Part shown: positions 1 through 5,545 of the stretch, piece by piece
Numbering within the stretch: position 1 is the first letter of the stretch
Layout: every line of letters begins with the position of its first letter
Assembly: GCA_029262095.1 (NCBI GenBank)
Contig: JAJDAB010000109.1
Span: 1-7,127, forward strand
DNA: 7,127 nucleotides
Reading direction: 5' to 3'
Origin: Candidatus Hydrogenedentota bacterium
GTDB taxonomy: Bacteria > Hydrogenedentota > Hydrogenedentia > Hydrogenedentales > SLHB01
Program-made: the position numbers and the translations under genes
The notes under the pieces: generated by a model
Seen by the model: the letters and a program-made list of their open reading frames with translations, nothing else
The model's database searches: none
Told to the model about the DNA's origin: nothing

Positions 1-491
1 CGCTGGCCACCGCTTAAGGAATGAACGGACATCCCAAACTCGGACTCGGAAAACCCGAGGCCTGTTAACACCCGGTCAACGGACGCGTCAATTTCATATC
101 CGCCGCGCAACCGGAACTGATCTTGGAGATCGGCGTAAGCGGTCATCACCGTCTCATCGCCCTCGGCCATGCATTGTTCGAGTCTACGCAGTTCATTTTC
201 AATGGCGAACACTTCATCGAACGCCCGAAGGACGACACTTCGGACCGTTTCTGCCGCGTCCATTTGCGGTAACTGTTCGAGATAGGCGACTTGTAAACGC
301 CGCCGCCGCTCGATCCGCCCGAGATCCGGTACTAACTCACCTTCGATGAGTCGAAGCAACGTCGATTTACCGCTGCCGTTTCGCCCGATAAGTCCGACAC
401 GATCGCCTTCCTCAATCTGGAGAACGATTTCGTCGAGTACAGGCTCGCCGGAAAACGATTTAGTGACATTGTCGAGTCGAATAAGGCTCAT
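1..491 (-). CDS. ABC-F family ATPase, N-terminal part (cut by window edge)
   Basis: This is the first 163 codons of a soluble ABC-F protein, a family with two ABC ATPase domains on one chain and no membrane part, whose characterised members act on the ribosome. Seen in the sequence: start MSLIRLDNVTKSF; Walker A GRNGSGKST at residues 36-44; Q-loop YLEQ at 70-73; an ABC signature LSGGQ at 159-163, exactly at the window edge. Residues 60-68 (IERRRRLQV) and the following YLEQ resemble the Uup branch, but the linker and second ABC domain that would settle the subfamily are outside the window. The ATG at 489-491 fits the family N-terminus, although no Shine-Dalgarno sequence precedes it (the bases before it are pyrimidine-rich). 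It follows the glycosyltransferase gene after 97 nt, so it may have its own promoter. The family call is firm; the subfamily and function (ribosome rescue, antibiotic protection or other) are open. Confidence 0.93.
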   Translation of the reverse strand, partial: MSLIRLDNVTKSFSGEPVLDEIVLQIEEGDRVGLIGRNGSGKSTLLRLIEGELVPDLGRIERRRRLQVAYLEQLPQMDAAETVRSVVLRAFDEVFAIENELRRLEQCMAEGDETVMTAYADLQDQFRLRGGYEIDASVDRVLTGLGFSESEFGMSVHSLSGGQ

Positions 492-537
492 GGAGGATTA
501 CTGCCGGGTAGGTTGAGTGGAGAAGAAGGTTTCGCGA

Positions 538-559
538 GGCAAACAGTGCGTATTTTGCC
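538..559. repeat. inverted repeat between glycosyltransferase and ABC-F genes
   Basis: Perfect 6-nt arms GGCAAA (538-543) and TTTGCC (554-559) are separated by 10 nt. It lies in the 97-nt spacer upstream of the ABC-F gene. No T-run follows on either strand, so it is not a convincing terminator. Arms this short can occur by chance. Confidence 0.3.
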
Positions 560-569
560 CGATCTAGGT

Positions 570-585
570 GCGTTTGACCAAACGC
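570..585 (-). repeat. hairpin just after the glycosyltransferase stop codon
   Basis: Arms GCGTTTG (570-576) and CAAACGC (579-585) are perfect complements around a 2-nt centre. In minus-strand RNA this would fold as a 6-bp stem with loop GGUC, starting 3 nt after the TAG of the gene ending at 589. There is no U-tract, so it could be a 3'-end stabilising hairpin or a weak or factor-assisted terminator, or chance. Confidence 0.35.
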
Positions 586-588
586 GCG

Positions 589-1677
589 CTAACGCCGGAT
601 CACTTCGCGATAGATCGCGAGGTTGCCTTCGACCATTTTTTCGACGCTGAATTCACTATGAACGAGATCCATCGCCCTGTTTGCGCAGGCGATTCGTAAC
701 GTTCGCTCCTTCCACATGCGCACGACATTTTCGGCCAAACGCTTCGGATTATTCACGGGGCTCAGCAGTCCCGTCTCCTCATCGCGAACCATCTCGGGAA
801 TGCCGCCGCCGTCCGTCGCTACGACTGGGACACCCGCCGCCATCGCGTCGAGTACGGTAGTTCCCAAGCCTTCTTCGCTACTCGACATTACAAAAAGATC
901 CAGACTCTTGAGTAAACGAGGAACATCTTCGCGATAGCCGAGCAGCTGAACCGCGGATGAGAGGCCCAGATTTTCGATCTGCTGTTCTAAGTTTCTTCGC
1001 AGCTGGCCTTCACCCGCGATCACAAGTCGGGCGTTAGGCAATGCGCGAAGCACATGAGGCATGGCATCGATCAACGTTTGATGGTCTTTGTGACCGACGA
1101 GGGCCCCCACATTTCCGATGAGCGGTTCGGTATCTTGCCCCCCGAACTCGTCTCGCTCGAGCGGTTCAACGTTTAGGCGACGTGGGTCGATGCCACTGTG
1201 AACAACGCTCAATCGTTCCTTTTCAACACCAAATTCGATCAGAACGGCGGCGATTCTCTCGGATATCGCGACGATATGGTCGGGTTTGGCGTACTTAATT
1301 CTTGTCAGAAAGTCGTGTCTCGGCACGAAGTCTACGCGGCGCGAAACGACAACCCGGCCTCTTTCACCGATCCGTTGCGCGAGAAGTGCCAGCGTGTGGG
1401 CATGGCTGGTGTGGGCGTGGAGAATGTCGACGCGATGGCGCTTCACGTGACGAGCGAGGCGCCACGCACTCGGCAAATCGAACTCGTTTCGGAGGGGCAG
1501 TGAAATCGAATCCACACCATCAATCTCCGCCGTTTTGCGAACGTACGGTGAATTCGGGCGGCCTGCGATCGTGACCTGTTGTCCGCGCGCGCGGAGTCCC
1601 TCGATGAGGTAGTACGCTTGCTGCTCGCCCCCCCGCCAACCGTTTTGGTCGTCAATGTGAATCGAGTGGAACGGCAC
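589..1677 (-). CDS. GT-B fold glycosyltransferase, family 4-like (second of a tandem pair)
   Basis: Predicted cytoplasmic enzyme of 362 aa that transfers a sugar from a nucleotide-sugar donor to an acceptor, probably in surface glycan or lipopolysaccharide assembly; donor and acceptor cannot be read from sequence. Visible marks: glycine-rich acceptor loop GWRGGEQQ at 13-20; HAHTSHAHT at 87-95; the domain boundary VHSGID at 159-164; phosphate-binding GHKDH at 195-199; and the C-terminal donor site SSEEGLGTTVLDAMAAG at 266-282, followed by PVVATDGGGIPE. The usual E-x7-E of this fold reads E269-x7-D277. Length is normal for the family and no signal peptide is seen. The start is GTG at 1675-1677, abutting the TAG of the preceding glycosyltransferase in the same frame, with no good Shine-Dalgarno, so translation is probably coupled to the upstream gene. 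Family is confident; specific activity is not. Confidence 0.93.
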   Translation of the reverse strand: MPFHSIHIDDQNGWRGGEQQAYYLIEGLRARGQQVTIAGRPNSPYVRKTAEIDGVDSISLPLRNEFDLPSAWRLARHVKRHRVDILHAHTSHAHTLALLAQRIGERGRVVVSRRVDFVPRHDFLTRIKYAKPDHIVAISERIAAVLIEFGVEKERLSVVHSGIDPRRLNVEPLERDEFGGQDTEPLIGNVGALVGHKDHQTLIDAMPHVLRALPNARLVIAGEGQLRRNLEQQIENLGLSSAVQLLGYREDVPRLLKSLDLFVMSSSEEGLGTTVLDAMAAGVPVVATDGGGIPEMVRDEETGLLSPVNNPKRLAENVVRMWKERTLRIACANRAMDLVHSEFSVEKMVEGNLAIYREVIRR

Positions 1678-2832
1678 CTAATTTACCAAACGTTGGTCGT
1701 GAACTTCGAGGGCGCGCCGGTACGCCTCAACGGTGCGCTTAGCGAGTAGTTCCAACGTAAATTCTGCCGCGATACGTCGACGGGCCTGCGCGCCGAAACG
1801 CGTTCGCATGCCTGCATCGGATAGCAACTGACCCAACGCGCTCGCAATCGGCACGGCTTGCCCTTGCTGCACGACGAATCCTTCTTCTCCGTCGCGGCAA
1901 ATCTCTTTCGAGCCACCGTGATCGGAAACGATCATCGGAATCTGCGTTGCCATCTGCTCCATGAGGCTGAACGAAGATGCTTCGGTGGCTACGGAGGGCA
2001 GTACGCCAATGTCGAACGCTTGCATACAGTCCCCGATGTCACTGCGAAATCCCGCGAAGTGCACGATGCCGTCCAACTCGCGCACACAAACGTCCTCGCG
2101 CAACGCCGCCTCGATTTCCCCTTGGCCCAAAATTAACAAGCGCATTTCCGAGTGCGTGTCGCGTAGTGACTGCGCCGCTTCAAAAAGGTATCGGTGACCT
2201 TTCGCAAAGTTTAGGCGCGCAGCCATCCCGACAACAACATGAGCATCCGTGTATCCAAACTCTTGGCGAATTCGATGACGCGCTTCGGCGTTGGGTGAAA
2301 ACTCGTCGATATCGACTCCGTTATGGATGGTCTCCATGCGCGCTGGATCGAATACCGGTTGGTGAATTCGTATTTCGCGGACGGCATCGCATACCGCAAT
2401 TTGCCAGTCAGTCCAATCCGTGTTGAGCCAACGGTTCAGGTGATGTTCCTTGACGACATCCGTGTTGTGCCGAGTTCGCACAACACATGTTTTCTGCGCA
2501 TGTAGGCGATTGCCCAATCCGCTGATCCAATGATCTTGCGATCCGTTCGCATGCAGAATATCGGGTGTGGCGTCGCGAACGAATTGTTGCAGTGTGCGTA
2601 GATCACCCGACCATAGGCGAGGCCTGAGCCCACCCTTATAATGGAACTGTGCGTAGGCATCACAGCCCGCTTCGACCGCACCCTCTTCGAGTATGCTGCC
2701 GCGTTTGCACCCGATGGTAACGTGATGGCCAAGGCGCCCGAGCGCTCGGGCCAATTTTGTAACGTAGCGCACTTGCCCGCCGCCTTGAAGGTGGGGATCG
2801 GTAATCAGAATTTTGAGGGGTTGTTCATCCAC
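1678..2832 (-). CDS. GT-B fold glycosyltransferase, family 4-like (first of a tandem pair)
   Basis: Predicted 384-aa retaining-type glycosyltransferase using a nucleotide-sugar donor, likely cytoplasmic or at the inner face of the membrane. Seen: beta-strand and glycine loop ILITDPHLQGGGQVRYV at 8-24; DILHANGSQDH at 91-101; RTRHN at 119-123; domain junction IHNGVD at 169-174; MAARLNFAKGH at 203-213 with the donor-phosphate R206 and K211; and the donor-binding E284-x7-E292 (EASSFSLME), followed by IVSDHGGSKE at 301-310. It is complete and of normal length. The start is GTG at 2830-2832; an ATG nearby (2826-2828) is out of frame. No clear Shine-Dalgarno is visible in the 50-nt spacer after the acidic-protein gene. 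Its TAG stop directly abuts the GTG of the next glycosyltransferase, and the two proteins differ enough not to be a recent duplication. Likely role: consecutive sugar additions to the same glycan (inference). Confidence 0.93.
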   Translation of the reverse strand: MDEQPLKILITDPHLQGGGQVRYVTKLARALGRLGHHVTIGCKRGSILEEGAVEAGCDAYAQFHYKGGLRPRLWSGDLRTLQQFVRDATPDILHANGSQDHWISGLGNRLHAQKTCVVRTRHNTDVVKEHHLNRWLNTDWTDWQIAVCDAVREIRIHQPVFDPARMETIHNGVDIDEFSPNAEARHRIRQEFGYTDAHVVVGMAARLNFAKGHRYLFEAAQSLRDTHSEMRLLILGQGEIEAALREDVCVRELDGIVHFAGFRSDIGDCMQAFDIGVLPSVATEASSFSLMEQMATQIPMIVSDHGGSKEICRDGEEGFVVQQGQAVPIASALGQLLSDAGMRTRFGAQARRRIAAEFTLELLAKRTVEAYRRALEVHDQRLVN

Positions 2833-2882
2833 CGAGTGTGGTCTCGTATCCGGGTGATGGCGAAGGTCCGGACTGGGAGGCG

Positions 2883-3161
2883 TTACGACTCGGTAGGCTC
2901 AGCTTCAGCCACCTCGGTTTCCGCGCCAACCTCTTCCTCGGCCTCTTCGCTACCGTCATGGATGTTACCATCTTCATCGACCTCCGCCCCGATGGAGATC
3001 GCTTCGGGATTGTCCATGGTTTCCAACACTTCTGTGACTTTCGCATTGGCATCGCTTAGCAGTGCAAGTGCCTCGTCGAACGCCTCATCCAGACCGTCGA
3101 GGTCTCCCCCGCTTTCTGGGTTTACTTCTTTTTCCTCACCCACCGAACGTCCTCTCTCCAT
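2883..3161 (-). CDS. small highly acidic protein of unknown function, downstream of Usp
   Basis: I do not recognise this 92-aa protein. It carries about 31 Asp/Glu against 4 Lys/Arg. Residues 20-50 (from DLDGLDEAFDEALALL on) look like one amphipathic helix with spaced Leu/Ala/Val, and the last 30 residues are a Glu/Ala-rich, probably disordered tail. No signal peptide, membrane segment or cysteine is present. The ATG at 3159-3161 lies one codon after the Usp TAG, in the same frame. A better-supported start may be the GTG at 3141-3143, because AGAGGA at 3150-3155 sits 6 nt before it; that would give 86 aa beginning MGEEKEVNPES. The tight link to usp suggests co-production and perhaps a partner or regulator of the stress protein (inference). 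Acidic bias in a short frame can be spurious, but the operon position, minimal gap and ribosome-binding site favour a real gene. Confidence 0.62.
   Translation of the reverse strand: MERGRSVGEEKEVNPESGGDLDGLDEAFDEALALLSDANAKVTEVLETMDNPEAISIGAEVDEDGNIHDGSEEAEEEVGAETEVAEAEPTES
3150..3155 (-). promoter_or_regulatory. ribosome binding site for an alternative GTG start of the acidic protein
   Basis: Minus-strand AGAGGA, part of a longer purine run, is 6 nt upstream of an in-frame GTG at 3141-3143. The ATG at 3159-3161 has no such site. This argues that translation may begin at the GTG, six codons downstream of the ATG. Confidence 0.5.
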
Positions 3162-3164
3162 GAA

Positions 3165-3995
3165 CTATCGCGTAAGCAACACAGGACAGTTCGCATGATT
3201 CATAGCGAATGCCGTTGTGCTGCCAATAACAAGTTCCAGTACTTTCGAATGACCGAACGCGCCCATGACCAGGAGTCCGGTCTTGATTTCTTCGGCGTAG
3301 GCGACGATTGCTTCGCCCGCGTTCCCGCTACGTTCTACGAATTCTGATTCCACTTCATGCTGATCAAGGTATTCGCGCGCCTCGTCCAAGCAGTCTTTAC
3401 CGGTTCCCCCATTCACCGCAAGCACATGGAGGGAAACGCTCCAATTCTTCGCCACTTCTGCAGCGGTTTGCAAGGCGTGCTTGGCGTGATTGGAGCCGTC
3501 GTACGCGGCGAGAAATGGCGACTGCGCTGGCGTGACATGCCCCGTTACGATAACGGGCTGCTTCCCCCGGCGAATGACCGACTCACTTGTAGATCCCAGC
3601 AGACCGTCGAGCCATTGGTTGTGCTCACCTCCGCGCCCCATGACGATAAGGTCGACCAAATCGGATTGTTCAATAATGGCCTGTGGCACAACTCCAGTTG
3701 TCAGTTCGGTGTCACAAGAAACGTCCGCGGCGACACAGCGCTTCTCAAAATCAGCGAGCGCGGCCTTTCCCCGTTCCTCAAGCACCATCGACATGTTGCC
3801 TTCGTAGTTAGCGTACGGAGCAGTGCCAAGTGACGCGGATATATCGCGCAAGAAAGGACCTTCGAGCAGTTTTACGTCGATGACATGAAGCCCGTGGAGT
3901 TTGGCCTTGTGATGTTTAGCCCATTCGATCGCGTAATCAACTCCAATCGACGCGCTCTCGCTGCCATCTGTCGGGATGAGTATCGACTTAATCAA
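3165..3995 (-). CDS. tandem-domain universal stress protein (UspA family)
   Basis: Cytoplasmic protein of 276 aa with two Usp domains (about 1-152 and 160-276), the usual size for a fused pair. Domain 1 opens with SILIPTDGSESA (4-15) and carries GRGG (120-123) then GS at 134-135; the spacing is one residue longer than the classical G-x2-G-x9-G-S/T nucleotide motif. Domain 2 opens with AAYDGSNHAKHAL (163-175) and has the exact motif: G245, G248, G258, S259 (GAFGHSKVLELVIGS). ATP binding is therefore most likely in domain 2. Family members respond to starvation, oxidative or energy stress; the specific role here is unknown. The start is TTG at 3993-3995, supported by GAGGGGG 8 nt upstream and by the fit of MIKSILIPTDGS to Usp N-termini. 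It follows hisB after 41 nt and precedes the acidic gene by 3 nt. Confidence 0.95.
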   Translation of the reverse strand: MIKSILIPTDGSESASIGVDYAIEWAKHHKAKLHGLHVIDVKLLEGPFLRDISASLGTAPYANYEGNMSMVLEERGKAALADFEKRCVAADVSCDTELTTGVVPQAIIEQSDLVDLIVMGRGGEHNQWLDGLLGSTSESVIRRGKQPVIVTGHVTPAQSPFLAAYDGSNHAKHALQTAAEVAKNWSVSLHVLAVNGGTGKDCLDEAREYLDQHEVESEFVERSGNAGEAIVAYAEEIKTGLLVMGAFGHSKVLELVIGSTTAFAMNHANCPVLLTR

Positions 3996-4003
3996 CGTGA
4001 ATT

Positions 4004-4010
4004 CCCCCTC
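4004..4010 (-). promoter_or_regulatory. ribosome binding site deciding the TTG start of the universal stress protein
   Basis: Minus-strand GAGGGGG lies 8 nt upstream of the TTG at 3993-3995. It is a strong Shine-Dalgarno-like purine tract and is the main reason to accept the rare TTG start. Confidence 0.7.
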
Positions 4011-4036
4011 AATACTATCTGCCCAGCACCAATGGT

Positions 4037-4642
4037 CTAGGTTTCGAGCATACCCTTAGTCGACGGAACGCCGGTCACCCGCGAATCGCGCGTGACGGCG
4101 TCGTCAAGCGCGCGCGCAAACGCTTTGAATATTCCTTCGATGCAGTGGTGCGTGTTTTGGCCGTACCGCAATACGATGTGCAGCGTCGTTCGGCTATTGA
4201 CCGCGAACGCCCTGAAAAACTCTTCGGTTAGCTCGGCATCAAATTCGCCGACGCGGCCTTTGTCGAGTTCAGCGCTGAATGCTAGAAACGGGCGGCCGCT
4301 CACATCGATGCTGACTTCGGCCAACGCCTCGTCCATCGGGATGACGGCATGGCCGTAGCGACGAATACCGGAAGGTTCGCCAAGTGCCTTGGCAAAGACT
4401 TTGCCAAGGCAGATGCCAACGTCTTCGATAGTGTGATGGCCGTCAATTTCCAAATCACCGTCGGCTTTTACCTCAAGGTCGAACAAGCCGTGCCGTGCGA
4501 TGTGTGTCAACATATGGTCGAAAAAGCCAACACCCGTACTGATTGTGGACGAACCGGTACCGTCTAAATCCATGGCGACGCGAATGCGTGTTTCATTGGT
4601 CGACCGTTCCAGTTCGGCGCGGCGTACATTGGTGGCGCTCAT
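4037..4642 (-). CDS. hisB: imidazoleglycerol-phosphate dehydratase (monofunctional HisB)
   Basis: Catalyses D-erythro-imidazole-glycerol phosphate to imidazole-acetol phosphate plus water, the sixth step of histidine synthesis, as a Mn-dependent cytoplasmic oligomer. The 201-aa length is that of the single-domain enzyme; the histidinol-phosphatase domain fused in E. coli HisB is absent. Family signatures are all visible: TGVGFFDHMLTHIARHG (36-52), DGHHTIEDVGI (67-77), IPMDEALAEVSIDVSGRP (101-118), NTHHCIEGIFKAFARAL (163-179) and the terminal VPSTKGML (192-199). Metal-binding His and Glu residues within these blocks are retained. The ATG at 4640-4642 has AAGGA 9 nt upstream, inside the end of the phosphoesterase gene; the gap between the two genes is 3 nt, so translation is probably coupled. 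No other his gene is in the window. A 27-bp palindrome interrupts nothing but lies inside the coding sequence (4385-4411). Confidence 0.98.
   Translation of the reverse strand: MSATNVRRAELERSTNETRIRVAMDLDGTGSSTISTGVGFFDHMLTHIARHGLFDLEVKADGDLEIDGHHTIEDVGICLGKVFAKALGEPSGIRRYGHAVIPMDEALAEVSIDVSGRPFLAFSAELDKGRVGEFDAELTEEFFRAFAVNSRTTLHIVLRYGQNTHHCIEGIFKAFARALDDAVTRDSRVTGVPSTKGMLET
4385..4411. repeat. 27-bp perfect palindrome inside hisB
   Basis: Arms TGCCTTGGCAAAG (4385-4397) and CTTTGCCAAGGCA (4399-4411) are exact reverse complements around one base. In hisB mRNA this would form about 11 bp with a 5-nt loop. It covers the codons for CLGKVFAKA (residues 78-86). Arms of 13 nt are not expected by chance in a window of this size (about one in a thousand for short spacers). 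Confidence 0.85.
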
Positions 4643-4645
4643 CCG

Positions 4646-5371
4646 TTAGCGTCCTTGAAACAGTCGTTCGGCAAGGAATGGCGGGAGCCCGGCCGCTTCG
4701 ATACGTTTGGCCGTTTCTTCGACGGGATATTCCACGCGCACCAATTCGTATTCACGGCGATCAGAATCGTAGTAGCCAAACGAAGCTTCCTTAATTCCGT
4801 CTCGAGGCTGGCCAACGGACCCTGGATTAATGAAGTAACGCTTCTCGCGACCCAGGACGAATTTCGAGTCCTCGTCGACGGTATACATGCCATCGGCGGA
4901 GTATATCCCCGGATTATGGGTATGCCCAAAGAAACAATGAGAGTAGTTCCCCTCTTCGAGCATCGAGAGATGTGGAAGGACGTCTTCCCACGTAAACATA
5001 TAGCAGTCGCGATCGGTCGGCGACCCGTGGGCAATTAGAAAATCGTCGAACACGAGCGTATCCGGAAGTCCGCGCAACCACACAAGGTTTTCTTCGGAAA
5101 GGTGTTCGCGGGTCCAAAGTGCCGCGGCAAGCGCAATGGGATTGAAGCCCCACGGTTCCTCAAGTCCCGCCGCGACCGCGTCATGGTTACCACAGATCGT
5201 GGGGATTTCGCGCGAGCGAATGATGTCCGCACATTCGTTTGGGTTGGCGTTGTAACCAACGACATCACCTAAACACAGGATCTGGTCGACCTGTTGATCA
5301 TCGATCTCCGCGAGCACGACCTCAAGGGCCTCTAGGTTGGCGTGGATATCCGAAATTATCGCGTATTTCAC
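4646..5371 (-). CDS. calcineurin-like metallophosphoesterase (YfcE/MJ0936-like)
   Basis: Predicted cytoplasmic two-metal phosphoesterase. Numbered from the GTG at 5369-5371 (241 aa), the metal-site blocks are in family order: SDIHANLEAL (7-16, DxH), CLGDVVGYN (33-41, GD), CGNHDA (60-65, GNHD), IAHGSP (113-118) and FFGHTHNPG (147-155, GHTH), then INPGSVGQPRDG (181-192). All expected metal ligands are present, so it should be active; the substrate is unknown (family members cleave phosphomono- or diesters). The frame extends to a TTG at 5396-5398 (250 aa), but that start lacks a ribosome-binding site, whereas the GTG has AGAG about 9 nt upstream and gives MKYAIISDIHANLEAL, a typical family N-terminus. 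It is the first gene of the minus-strand operon and ends 3 nt before hisB. A role as the missing histidinol-phosphate phosphatase is possible but only inferred from position. Confidence 0.93.
   Translation of the reverse strand: MKYAIISDIHANLEALEVVLAEIDDQQVDQILCLGDVVGYNANPNECADIIRSREIPTICGNHDAVAAGLEEPWGFNPIALAAALWTREHLSEENLVWLRGLPDTLVFDDFLIAHGSPTDRDCYMFTWEDVLPHLSMLEEGNYSHCFFGHTHNPGIYSADGMYTVDEDSKFVLGREKRYFINPGSVGQPRDGIKEASFGYYDSDRREYELVRVEYPVEETAKRIEAAGLPPFLAERLFQGR
4652..4656 (-). promoter_or_regulatory. ribosome binding site of hisB within the phosphoesterase gene
   Basis: Minus-strand AAGGA, 9 nt before the hisB ATG, overlaps the last codons of the phosphoesterase gene. This arrangement supports coupled translation of the two genes. 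Confidence 0.55.
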
Positions 5372-5486
5372 AGACTTATTCTCTACTTTAATGTCCAATT
5401 ACCCATGACGACGTAGCGGTAAACTAAACATAAGGTGCATGGTTGCTGCTTCTTTTGACCCGCGTACGTCACGGTTGTGGGCGGTG

Positions 5487-5515
5487 ATTCTGCCTATCAG
5501 CAGCTTACGAATCAA
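5487..5515 (-). promoter_or_regulatory. weak candidate promoter for the minus-strand operon
   Basis: On the minus strand TTGATT (5510-5515) and CAGAAT (5487-5492) are spaced 17 nt, each matching 4 of 6 consensus bases of a sigma-70-type promoter. The -35 box overlaps the left arm of the inverted repeat at 5512-5535. It would leave a leader of more than 100 nt. Weak evidence only. Confidence 0.22.
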
Positions 5516-5535
5516 GAACTTCTGTCTTTTCTTGA
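5512..5535. repeat. inverted repeat, possible regulator site, in the divergent region
   Basis: Arms TCAAGAA (5512-5518) and TTCTTGA (5529-5535) are perfect, with a 10-nt spacer. Arm centres are 17 bp apart, so they do not quite face the same side of the helix. It could be a dimeric-repressor site; no specific regulator is recognised. Confidence 0.4.
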
Positions 5536-5545
5536 ATATCGCTAG

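Noticed and set aside
1582..1595. 14-bp palindrome of alternating CG (TCCGCGCGCGCGGA)
   Set aside because: It lies inside the glycosyltransferase coding sequence over the codons for LRARGQ and is readily explained by GC-rich Arg/Ala codons.
1977..2426. 149-aa plus-strand open frame
   Set aside because: It is antisense to a glycosyltransferase with intact motifs; composition is basic and unstructured, as expected for a shadow frame.
2736..2751. 16-bp palindrome GCCCGAGCGCTCGGGC
   Set aside because: It is inside a glycosyltransferase gene (ARALG codons); about one 8-nt-arm repeat is expected by chance in a window of this size.
2641..3198. 185-aa plus-strand open frame, Ser-rich
   Set aside because: It runs antisense across the glycosyltransferase, acidic and Usp genes; the Ser runs are the complement of Glu-rich codons in the acidic gene.
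3357..3833. 158-aa plus-strand open frame
   Set aside because: It is antisense to the universal stress protein gene, whose motifs are complete; no domain is recognisable.
4037..4039. Possible reassignment of TAG as a sense codon
   Set aside because: hisB ends at TAG directly after the conserved VPSTKGML terminus, and reading through would only add a short unconserved tail to a TGA; TAG therefore acts as a stop here.
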